Shown here: positions 12,967-23,048 of the stretch, piece after piece
How the letters are laid out: each line of letters begins with the position of its first letter
How positions within the stretch are numbered: the first letter of the stretch is position 1
Assembly (NCBI RefSeq): GCF_011397635.1
Contig: NC_064767.1
Location: forward strand, 16,407,537-16,471,536
Length of the DNA: 64,000 bases
Reading direction: 5' to 3'
Origin: Epinephelus fuscoguttatus
Lineage: Eukaryota > Chordata > Actinopteri > Perciformes > Serranidae
Translations under genes and position numbers: made by a program
Notes under the pieces: generated by a model
Told to the model about the DNA's origin: nothing
Database searches by the model: none
Seen by the model: only the letters and a program-made list of their open reading frames with translations

Positions 12967-13215
12967 CTGGCCAGCAGAGCTCTTTCGAAGTTAGGTCATC
13001 TTCGACAAAGGGAAAGCAGGAACCAAAAAAGAAAAATCACAAAGTTTGTCGCAGTTGCAGCCGTCAGTTCAGCGTCACCCGCGCAGGACTGAGCCGGACT
13101 GCGAGCAGCTGAGAGCTCGCTGCTGCTTTCAGCCCTCAGCACTGATTGTAACAATATCCGCGTACGGACGAACCAAGTATAAGGGGGGAGACCGGAAGAG
13201 ACGCGACCGGGCAGC
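12967..13215 (-). promoter_or_regulatory. fam53b: Candidate fam53b promoter and noncoding exon 1
   Basis: This patch is clearly richer in G+C and CpG than its surroundings, with several CG dinucleotides around 13075-13215. On the minus strand a CAG|GTAGTA donor ends a possible exon at 12967. Position upstream of the coding exon and facing away from eef1akmt2 fits a fam53b start region. No decisive core promoter motif was seen, and the exact start and donor are guesses. Confidence 0.35.
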
Positions 13216-15830
13216 AAACTTGTTTGGCAACACGACTACTAAGTTACAGCACACTTTAAGTCTTAAAGTTTAACTTTTTATTGAAAGCAACAAAACTTTT
13301 TAGTGTGTGATAACAGACGAGCTCAATTTTTGTTTTAAACAAACCCCCGTCACCCCTTCCAAGTTGGTACGTTCCGCTCCAGTCCTCCCTCAGGCATTTA
13401 CAATTCTCATGTGCTACTTTCTACTACTATACTTTTCATTGATGTTAATGAAGCAAAGAGCTGTTGACGTGTGAAAACTACAAAGAAAGTTACATTTATG
13501 CAACTTAACCAACCCAAAAAGTTGCTACTATGCCTCTTGGTCGCTTTCGTGTCTGTTATAGCCGCAACAAACCTAAAAAATGAGCCAGACATGCGTTAAA
13601 AAAGTAAAAAAGTCGATAAAAATGGGTTCAAAGTCTCACCGGATTTAATATATCACGCTGTTATATAGCCAAGGTGGTCATTCATCAAAAGACAGAGTGT
13701 GAAAAAGTCTGCCATGCTTTGAAAGAGGAATCTTTCCCACTTCCACATTGGCATCTCCTGCGATGGAAAACTTCACTGCTACACGGTGGAGTAATTCAAT
13801 CAATCCACGAAAATCCTATTAGGTAGAGACTTCAAACGTGTTTCCAGGGAGATGGAGTGAGAAAACATAAATATTTGCAGTATCACACTTGAGAGGTTAA
13901 AATGAAAGCGTGGTATTCATGCTGGTGGGGCAGCCAGTGGGCTATGGCATGGAGTCTGAAACCCTTATAGGTTAATATTATGAGTGGAATAAAAGTGTAG
14001 CTTCGGACACGTGTGCCAACCCCAAAGCCATGAAAGTGCTGACGGTGGTAAATGTACTGTGCAGCTCAGTCCAGCCCGGCAAGATCCACAGTTTGATGTT
14101 TTATTTCACTTCACGGTGGATGGTAAGAGAATACTTCTTGAGATGACATAAAGAAATGGCTTCAACTTCCCTTTTGATTAAAATAGGCCCTTATAACAAG
14201 ACAGTTTTACTTCCTGAAGCCACAGTCCATAGTGGGGCATGTGTCAGAGACAAGATACACCCAGTTTCAAAATAACGAACATACACACAAGTAACATAAC
14301 TGTCACCATATCATGAGCACAGTGAGTTCAAGAAACTTCCCCAGCAGTAAAGATTAACCTAGATAAGTGATTTGTCTGAATGATAATTTAACTGTGAGAA
14401 CTTTTCTTTTCTCTTGGTTTATTGTCGCCATTATGCACCAAAATACCAAAGCAGATTCCTCGTGTGATTCTGATTCAGTGCAATCCTGTGTTAGGAATGA
14501 TGCTCCATGGAAAAACTGACCAAATAACGCATGACTTTACTTAGGCAAACAGGATTGTGGTGTTGTCTGTTCCTTAGCAACATCACCTGTGCAAGGGAAA
14601 TGAGTAGGCTGTAGAATATTCAACAGGGTAACTTCAGTACATATTAAAATCTATTGACACTAAAAACACTCAAAGACCTGCCTAACAAGATGTTTTAAAG
14701 ACAGTGTGAGTGAATGTTGACAAAAGTAAAGGAGGGGATATTAGATGAACATTTCACTTCATGAGAAAATCTCTGTGAGAGTTGTAAACGTGGGCATAAC
14801 ATGCACATCCAGGCAGGATATACAGAGCCTTGTAAAATTCCAGGCTGTAATTCTTGTAAAGCTTCCATGTGTTTACTCAACAGCGTGCCCCAACATCGCC
14901 GGCTCCCATTGGACCCCTGGCTCGGCTTGCAATTAGGACTCAGAGTTTGACAGTTATTAATGATGCCATTGAGAAAGGAAATGGCAGACAGGCTTCTCTT
15001 CCACAGACAGCATGGCCTCTTGTTTATTCATTATGTCAGAAGTTCTTAATCATGATCCCAGGGACCCCAGGCTCCGCTGGTTTCCAGTTTAGCCAATTAG
15101 GTACGGGCTATTTTTCACATGATGCAATTAACTACCTGGTCAGACAGGATAGTGGTTTTCACACTGTGGGTCAGGACTCTCAACGGGGTCCTTGAGAAGT
15201 AATTTGGGGACCTATCAGATGATTTATGGAATAAAGGGAAAACATATTCAGTACAAATTATTGTGTATATCTTCTAGCCCTTTTATAGAAAGAATATGAA
15301 ATACATTTTAACCTCTAGGTGTATGGTAGCTAATCAAATCAAACAGTAAATAAATGTCCAGCTGAACTATTATTAAAAGTTGCCACAGGAAAGTAATATT
15401 ACAGTCAAGTAAGTACTGTGGGTACAAAAATGTGAGGAGTTCATATACAAAAGAGAAGACGTTATTCAGAGGTAAAAGCAGCAGACCCACAGGTTATTCA
15501 GCAATTATCTTCCGCAACAGATTAAGGCTTTGTTTTGTAATCTACAGAAAAGTCATGAGTTAACAGATATTCCTGTCTATTTTAAAAGCTATTGTGATAA
15601 AAAAAATTACTTAAGTACTTTTTCTGGAATACCGCACAAGATACTGCTCGGTATGTTTTAGCATGAAGCACCGTTTTTAAAGCAACCATGAAACTGAAAC
15701 TGAATTAAATAATCTTGTTAATTGTCTCTGTAAATGAATCACAAATAATAACAATCAATTTCATACAAAAGTGCCCAAAGTAAGCACTTTGGATCAATGC
15801 AAAGTTAATACAACAGCAACAAAACAAAAA
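13216..15830. other. Intergenic, fam53b to eef1akmt2
   Basis: No gene seen. A balanced-composition, non-repetitive stretch at about 14870-15190 stands out from the A/T-rich flanks and is a candidate conserved noncoding element. The longest ORFs here are short and lack recognisable protein character. Confidence 0.4.
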
Positions 15831-15833
15831 TTA

Positions 15834-15839
15834 TTTATT
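15834..15839 (-). terminator. eef1akmt2: Likely eef1akmt2 polyadenylation signal
   Basis: AATAAA on the minus strand, about 190 bases past the stop codon. Exact cleavage site not determinable. Confidence 0.4.
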
Positions 15840-16031
15840 TCAAGATAAGTGTCAGTCAGTTAAACTGCATGTCTGCTTCATTACACAGCTTTTTTTTTTT
15901 AATACAAAAAAAAAACAAACTATCTGATGAGGTATTGTATAAAAAAGTATGCACGGGTTTAATGATTTCCTGTGATAAACAGAAAAAACTGTGGCACAAA
16001 AACAAAACAAGTATCCTCTCAGGCCTGTGGT

Positions 16032-16129
16032 TCAATGTACTCGCTTGAAGATGAGTGCTGCCACACTGTTTCCCGTCTTGCCCCCAAACTGGAAACTCGG
16101 TGTAGGCAGCTCCTGCACAAACTCAAATC
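16032..16129 (-). CDS. eef1akmt2: eef1akmt2 coding exon 6, C-terminus and stop
   Basis: 98 bases after a CACAG acceptor. Encodes [20 protein letters not shown] then [12 protein letters not shown] and a TGA at 16034-16032. Matches the human end (ELPTPKFSFGGRSGNSVAAL). It sits about 3.1 kb from exon 5, with a 1 kb hAT insertion in between. Confidence 0.93.
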
Positions 16130-19100
16130 CTGTGAGGCAACACAGAAAAAATGTGCAGGTCAGAAAACACTGCCAAAACATCAACATGGTGCCTTGAACA
16201 CAGATGCCTAGAATCTTTTCTTGTCGACTATGGCTACAGCGGGGTAAGGAAGAGAACTGTGAGTCAAGAACTATCCATCCACCATCTGTGGTGCTTCCTG
16301 GGGCCTAGTAAAGACGGGCTGTCAGCGTGACAGATGAGATCTCATGGCCCTTTGGCCCCCTGCAGGCTCTCCAGAGTGACTACACTGAGAGGAGTGACAG
16401 CTCGTGGAAGCTTGCCGAAATTCTGACTTTACAAGGCTGTTGTTGCCTGCAGCTTAACAACCTGCCAGGTAACTGTCGCGGTTGTAGAGCGGTGTCTGTG
16501 TTTTGACTGAGGGTCAGACAACAAAACGAAACATGTTTTCCCATTGTTTTAACACATTTACGACACTGCACGAATCCACTTAAAGATGCCCTGTGGAGTT
16601 TTCATGTGAACAACCACTTTATGTTTACATTCAGTGTTACACAAAAAAAACACTGTGTGTATCCTTGAGCTCTAACAACATGTCGAATGTACTTCCTGCC
16701 TCATAAAATACTAGCAAAACCAATTATTTGAATTCAGTACTGTTTTGCTACTTAGCAGTCTTCTTCTCTCCTCTCTATGTCGGCGCATTGCAACGCATCT
16801 TGGCACATTACCACCACCTGCAAATTAGTTGGATCGTGTGAAACCATTGGCAAGACTATGTATCACTCCACCCTCATGCACATGCAGGAGATAAACACAC
16901 GACGACCCACTCACTGACAAACAGCTCCGTAGTGCTACTACAGGTCAAAAACTCCACAGGGAACCTTTAACGTGACAAGCAAACATGTTAATTTTTATAT
17001 TTTCAATGTGTTTTCTCCTTCAGGCAGCTATTCATTTTTATCTATTTGGTGACAACTGCAAAGTGGATAACCACATTGTACTGTGGCACAAGAATATACA
17101 ATCGATTTCCTGAGGAAGGGACTATTTTATGTGCTGCATTACTTCTAAACTCAGGTATGAACATTAACCAGAACAGCAGCCATTTAGGTCTATTTATATA
17201 CATATTTACCGGCGTCTTAATTCATTGTAATGTAGAGTCTGTAGCTGTCGTTCTCATCATCTGCTTTAAGACTGACTCTGACCAAAGCCTCATCCAAAAC
17301 CTCTTCTCGAGTCAAATGCTTGCAAAGTGTGTGGCTCTTTCGAACAATACTGAGGAACATGCCAACACCAATCATGTGCATTTCTTAATATAGCATATTG
17401 CCCAAGACCTGTTGCAATACTTTAAAAGATGAATAAACTACTGCGGGCAGCCAGAAAATAATAAACTGGAAACTGTTTGAGTAATAGGAAGGTAATCTAA
17501 TGCATAAGGAATGACTCGACATAATCCTAGTTTACATGTTTGATCAAAGGTCGGGTTTATAGAGAACTGCCTGTCTGATTGTGTTGGTTTGTGGAGAGTC
17601 AAGCAGCCGTGGAGGACTGTTGGAGAGCTGCATAGCCAAATAAGACAGTCCTGAGCAATGATGGATGGTAGTAAAAGTTACACACATTGTGCATTCGACT
17701 AGAATCACAGTTACAATTTAATTGTTGGATAACAGTTAAGAGTATGAAACTTAAGCGCTCTCTAATAAAAATATTTACAATATTCAACAGAATCTATCGA
17801 AATAAATTATGAGTAGGACTGCATGATATGCAAAAACAATTGTATTGGGATTATTTTAACATATTGTGATTGCAATGGGTCGTAATTTTAGTGGGAATTG
17901 TAATTTCTGCATTTCATTTTCCAGAAAAAAAGACAATGATGTGTGTACCAAGCACGCATATTTCCTAATGTCTGGAGTATGATCTGTAGGCCTCTTAGTA
18001 GAACCATGATGCTCCATGTATGATTAGGGATGCACTGGAATGAAAATTTGTGGCCGAAGCCAAAGCCGAATATTATGAAACACTTGGCTGAATACCGAGT
18101 ACCGAATACCGAATATCATTGTTTAGTTTTTCATTAGTTTTTGCAGATGAACCCCCTCCAGATTAGTGTTGTCACGGTACCAAAATTGGGACCCACTGTA
18201 CGATACCAATGAAAATATCATGGTTCTGAGTAGTATCACAATACCACAGCGAAAATGAGGCAGACGTGCCTTTGTCATTTATGAAAAGATAAATCACTTT
18301 TTTTTTTATAATACATCAATGATATTTCAATGGAATAAATTACTTACTGACTTATTCATACTTCAAAAACAGCATCAATGAGTGATGAACATAGGGGGGG
18401 GGGGATCAAAATAAAATAAATAAATAAAATAAAAATCAACCAGCCACCCTCCTCCCCTGACAGTCCCTTCATAAGTAATGAACAGTCCCTAAAGTGCGGT
18501 GAGGTTTGTGGGCCGTTACTGCCAGAAAGAGAGAAATGTGAAAGGCTCGTTTCTCCTCTGACATGTCACATACCTGTGTTAGGCTGGCTTGGCTGTTCAG
18601 GTACTTCTGGGCAGTCATGACACCAAGAAGAGGATATTATTGGAGCCAACTTCTCCGTCGCCCGGTAAGCCGATGGCGGCCGTATTTGAGAGGAATACAT
18701 TAACGTTACTGTCTGTGTCTGTGACCCCCGTTCAACCCACAATCGGTGGGATTCGCCTTTCGTTTCTGCTGCTGGTTGAAATCTGTAGGCTGCTCGCACA
18801 GCGTGCTGAATGATTTAAGCCTATTTTGCTCGCTCCAAACTATTTTTAGTCGCAAATGCGAGTGCCGTGACGGACGGATCGCCACACTGCCGACATTTTA
18901 TTCCGCCCGTCACGGCACGCCGTTTGATTGCGTTATCAAAACACGCCGCTATTATTCGGCCTTGCTTTTCACTTATTCCACCGAATACCGAACGTGTGTT
19001 TTTTTGCAATATTCGGCCGAATATATTCGGTTACCTAATACTCGGTGCATCCCTATGTATGATGGTATGTTGTGACACAGTTCACCTTTATCAAAAAAAT

Positions 19101-20038
19101 TTCAGCTCCTGCAATTTGGCCATAATGTGTTTTCAATAATATGTTAATAATGCAACCCTAATTATCAGATGTGCAATAATTAACTTCAGTGTTTCCCCTC
19201 ACCTTCACTGAATCGCTCTAGCAGCTGCTCTTTTGTCCAGTTGCAGGAGGTGATAGAGAAGAATCCTTGGTCCTTCAGAGCGTCTTTTAGAATTTGGACG
19301 TAGAGTTTTTTGCCCTCCTTAGAGTTGTCTGGGTTTAAGCTTATCGCATCAAATGTTCCTTTGTCGATGCAGAGATCAAAACCCTTTAGCTCCCCTCGAC
19401 AGTTTAAGAAATCCATCTCCTAAAAGAAATAAAAAGTAAGAAGTTAAGGAAAAGTCTGGCTCTTTATATGCAGGGTGAACTATATGGTTACTTAAAGAAG
19501 ACATCTTTCAGCATCCAGCAAGATTAAATGCGTTACACCTCACTGGTTAACTTTAAAACTAAATCCCAACTGCTGACAGGACAGCGGTTAATTCTGCGAA
19601 GGTTGCTGACCTACCATACCACCAGTGAAAGGAGCCCTTTATCTGAACAGAGGGCAGAACACCAGATCTCTGGAGAGAGCTCCAGAGCCACATACTCACA
19701 AACCATGGGTCACAAAATGTCTGATTTATGCCAGATGATCAACAGTGATTCACTAGAGACAAAAACGCCTATATTGCTGCAACTGCCGGGAGTTAAATTT
19801 GAGTATGAGCCTGTAAAATGGAAAAAACTGGGAAGACGATGAAGGAATGTATGAAGGTGATGTGTCACAGCAGCAGTAGACGATGACTTATGTACATGGA
19901 GACGGGGCTTGACATAGATTTGAGACTAAGAATGACCTTTGAGGTAAAACCTGTTGAAGAGGCCTTTTTTTTAATCATGTGGCTGAAACTCCTCACACTC
20001 CCTCAAACTCCATTAAAGGCTGCACATGCGCACGCACG

Positions 20039-20109
<71 letters not shown>

Positions 20110-20178
20110 GCACATTCACATAAATTATTTTGGCATTTTGCTGTATTAAAGAAATACTCAAATACCATTTCTCTCTCT

Positions 20179-20235
<57 letters not shown>

Positions 20236-22938
20236 ATACAAACACTGTGCTCCCCCTGTCCAGCTAAGGTCAATATTGACTTCAGTAGAGAGCTTTCTGT
20301 CCAAGCTAAGCACACACCATCATAGGCGTGTGATGCATATAACATACCTGTAAGTGTATTATGCGTACAGGAGAGGAAAACTCACTCGTCACATCCCTTA
20401 TAGCCACGCCAGCATTCATAACTTGTTTTTCTAGCATGTATATGTTAAAAGATGTGTTAAATCCTGCCACTTCATTTGAGGTGGTTTAATCTGAATGGTG
20501 GGCAGACTTCCATCAGTTTCAGGGCCTTCTTGCTATCCAACTCTCCCACATGGTAAATACAGGAGAGTTTCCTCTGACCTTCCCAGGCTGGCTCACAGTA
20601 TGCTGAAAGCTATATTGTATCACTGACATTTAGAAATAAAGGGGATTAATGCTGTATCAATGGCTGATTTGTGCACAGCATAAAGATCCACTACATACAC
20701 TAAAATATGACTCTGCAGTGCTCAAGTGACGTGAATTTAATTTTTGCAGAAAATGTTGATTCACAGCAGTCTTATTTACTGCAAAACCCACAAACCTTTC
20801 AAATCCCAATACAAAAGTATGTCTGGTATCAATTTGCATTACCTAACTGCTGCTTACTTTTTATTTCAATAATCATGTGACCTTGAACAGACTGCAGTCC
20901 CTGTGGTAGCTAAATGTGTTGGGACTCTATTCTAAGTTAAATGTGTGCTATAGTTTCAATGACAAACAAAGATGAACCCACCTTTAAAGTGACTCCCGTG
21001 ACATCCTCCATCTGCAGAACATTTCTGGACAACTCTATAGACGCTGGAGAATAATCTATACCAGTCAGATTCGTGTATCCCTCTTTCGCCTTGACAAAAA
21101 AAACAATAACCAAAAAAACAAAGGTTATCATCTGTTATAGAAATGTCTGAGAAAAGCAGTTTGTTAACAATCACAGTAAACCCAACAGTCATTTACAAAC
21201 TATTGATTAAAGTCTCAGGTCACCTCAATCACAAACATATTTTCCACTCAATTTCTAGAGGTATTTAGTCATGCAGATAGTATTTGGAAATGAATCCATC
21301 CATCCATCCATCCATCCATCCAATTTTATCCGCTTCTCTAAGGCCGGGACGCAGCGGCAGCAGGCCAGGCAAAGTATTCCAGACTTCCCTCACCCTAGCA
21401 AAGCTTTCCAGCTCCTCCTGGAGGACCCTGAAGGCATTCCCAGGCCAGATGAGATATGCAATCCCTCCAGCATGTCCTGGGTCTAATTCGGAGCTTCCTA
21501 CCAGCGGGATGTGCCTGGATCACCTCATACGGGAGGTGCCCAGGAGGCATCCTGATCAGATGCCTGACCCACCTCAACTGACCCCTTTTCGATGGGAAGG
21601 AGCAGCAGCTCTACTCTGACTCCCTCAGGATGTCTGAGCTCCTAACCCTATCTCTGAGGTTGAGCTCTGCCACCCCACGGAGGAATACATTTCGGCTGCT
21701 TTTATCTGCGATCTCATTCCTTCGGTCACTACCCAAAGCTCATGACTGTAGGTGAGGGTTTGGATGTAGATGGACCAGTAAATCGAAAGCTTCGTCTTGT
21801 GACTTGTGTGACTTTGTTCTGATTTTGGTGACCTGACTTTTTAATGACACTCAAATTAAGTGCACATGAAATAAAAATCATAATAGTGTCAAAACAATGT
21901 ATTTTTACTCTGTTCTCACACCAGTTCAACTAAGAAGGCTCCATTTCCAGTGCCGATGTCAAGGATGGCAGCATTTTCTGGGATCTTAGCTTTGTCCATC
22001 CATCGCAGCACACGGCTCATGCTCTCCTCACCAAACCTAACAAGAAAACAGAAACACACAGACTTTAGTAATGAGACAGGCTAATGACAGACACTAATAA
22101 TACTGCATTAAGCAAATTTCTTTTTAGGAATCATCACATTTTAGCATGACAAATCCTAATACTGTAATAACCAGTGGAAATGTTGTTAGTTCTTGCAATG
22201 ACTATAAATGAATGATTACCATATCTCACCAACATCCCCAATGTCTTTAAACGTCTCAAGTTCTTTCTGGTATGCATCTTCCCAACTGCAGAAAAGGACA
22301 ATCATTGACAATTAGTTATATAAGGATACAAACACAAATGACACATTGCTATATTGAAAACATACAACCACCAACAAATAGCCTGACTTATAGTTTATAA
22401 ACTTACGTCACCATTAAAAAGTGTTTAATGGTTACAGGGAAACTAAGGTGACACTACATCTTCTCTAAACAGAAGGGAGCTGCATATTTCTCTATTTAAA
22501 GCTAAGCTAACAGCTCTTGTTGTCTTGTAAACAATTCAACTTCCTTCTTGCTTTCAACACAACATGCTGGACTTGTCAGTAATTAATGAAACACTTACTG
22601 TGAAACTGCAATGTGGATAAAATGCACAAATAAGTGGTGGCTCTGGTTATGTCAGTTAATATAGCATAGTCGTTTTATCTTGTAGCTAATTAGCATGTAG
22701 CCTAACGATAATAACCAGCCATAACGCCAGTACAGGTTCAAAAGACTACTTACTGTTCTTTAGTTCCGAGTTTTGAAGGTCCAAAATCGTTATCAGAGCT
22801 TCTGTCGTCTTCTTGGTCCGACGTAGTTCCACTTTCCACGTCCACGCTGTCTGTGGGTACCTCCATGCTGGAGAGGAGGCTGTCAAGTCGTCGCCTACAG
22901 TTCCCAGAAGACGTTGCGTCCGAGGAGCGTGCTTGCAA
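16032..22938 (-). CDS. eef1akmt2: EEF1A lysine methyltransferase 2 (METTL10), complete six-exon gene
   Basis: A cytosolic class I SAM-dependent methyltransferase that methylates a lysine of eEF1A. Six coding exons join in frame: 22754-22938, 22220-22285, 21922-22036, 20982-21089, 19203-19419, 16032-16129, totalling 789 nt (262 aa plus stop). SAM-binding motif I is [11 protein letters not shown] at about residues 108-118. GIDYSP carries the acidic residue after strand 2, [12 protein letters not shown] is the motif II region, and [11 protein letters not shown] and [12 protein letters not shown] match the conserved C-terminal part of the human enzyme. The start used is the first Met at 22938; an internal Met at 22866 would give a protein 24 residues shorter. 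The acidic N-terminus is not conserved with human. Divergent with abraxas2. The ORF is intact. Confidence 0.95.
18025..19055. mobile_element. Non-autonomous hAT element, 1031 bp, perfect 8-bp target duplication
   Basis: Ends TAGGGATGCACTGGAATG and CTCGGTGCATCCCTA form the terminal inverted repeat, with CCGAATA motifs repeated near both ends. Flanking TGTATGAT at 18017-18024 and 19056-19063 is a perfect 8-bp duplication. No transposase-like ORF inside. A second terminus-like sequence (GTGTTGTCACGGTACCAAAA at about 18168) suggests a nested or chimeric interior. It lies in the last intron of eef1akmt2. Confidence 0.85.
19203..19419 (-). CDS. eef1akmt2: eef1akmt2 coding exon 5
   Basis: 217 bases, TTTAG acceptor, GTGAGG donor. 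Encodes EMDFLN...[20 protein letters not shown] and ...[20 protein letters not shown]. Very close to human through [16 protein letters not shown]. Confidence 0.95.
20028..20109 (+). repeat. (CA)n microsatellite with CG-rich start
   Basis: Begins as CACGCACGCGCGCGCG and becomes an uninterrupted run of over 30 CA units. In eef1akmt2 intron 4. Confidence 0.98.
20184..20233 (+). repeat. (CA)n microsatellite
   Basis: About 25 CA units, 75 bases downstream of the previous array and preceded by a short CT run. Confidence 0.98.
20982..21089 (-). CDS. eef1akmt2: eef1akmt2 coding exon 4
   Basis: 108 bases, an in-frame 36-codon exon with CAAG acceptor and GTGGGT donor. Encodes [20 protein letters not shown] and the following helix. 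Confidence 0.92.
21293..21790 (-). mobile_element. 5'-truncated LINE 3' end with (TGGA)n tail
   Basis: Minus-strand reading gives the C-terminal part of a reverse-transcriptase ORF with residues such as [20 protein letters not shown] and [17 protein letters not shown], typical of fish non-LTR elements. It ends in a TGGA tetranucleotide tail (seen as CATCCATCC on plus, 21295-21322). Frames are interrupted, so it is inactive. Family (L2/Maui, Rex or RTE-like) not resolved. Intron 3 of eef1akmt2. Confidence 0.75.
21922..22036 (-). CDS. eef1akmt2: eef1akmt2 coding exon 3 (SAM motif I)
   Basis: 115 bases, TTAG acceptor, GTGTGA donor. Encodes [20 protein letters not shown] followed by the glycine-rich SAM loop [10 protein letters not shown]. 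Confidence 0.93.
22220..22285 (-). CDS. eef1akmt2: eef1akmt2 coding exon 2
   Basis: 66 bases, TGCAG acceptor, GTAATC donor. Encodes [20 protein letters not shown], aligned with the human segment ending GDTGEIW. Splits a Trp codon at its 3' end. Confidence 0.92.
22754..22938 (-). CDS. eef1akmt2: eef1akmt2 coding exon 1
   Basis: Encodes the low-complexity Ser/Asp/Glu-rich N-terminus up to LGTKE and two bases of a His codon, matching human ALGTREHW at the junction. Donor GTAAGT. Start is either Met at 22938 or Met at 22866. Confidence 0.88.
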
Positions 22939-22990
22939 CCGCAGGGGGCATCGGGATTGATAGGGATGTTTCCATCATGGCGGCATCCAT
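22866..22990. promoter_or_regulatory. Bidirectional eef1akmt2/abraxas2 promoter with YY1-like site
   Basis: The two genes are head-to-head. The abraxas2 ATG is at 22977 and the furthest upstream in-frame eef1akmt2 ATG at 22938, only 38 bases between them (110 if the internal Met is used). The sequence around the abraxas2 start, CATCATGGCGGCATCC, resembles a YY1 site, often found at start codons of divergent housekeeping genes. CpG content is raised. No TATA box was seen. Confidence 0.7.
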
Positions 22991-23048
22991 TTCAGGTTAT
23001 ACTTTTAGTTCTGTGTGTTATCACAGCGCGAACAGCAACTCAGATCAT
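22977..23048 (+). CDS. abraxas2: abraxas2 coding exon 1
   Basis: 24 codons, [20 protein letters not shown] then NSDH; donor GTAAGT. Intron phase 0. Confidence 0.95.

Noticed and set aside
20003-20325. Poly-Thr/His and poly-Cys/Val ORFs
   Set aside because: Translations of the (CA)n arrays.
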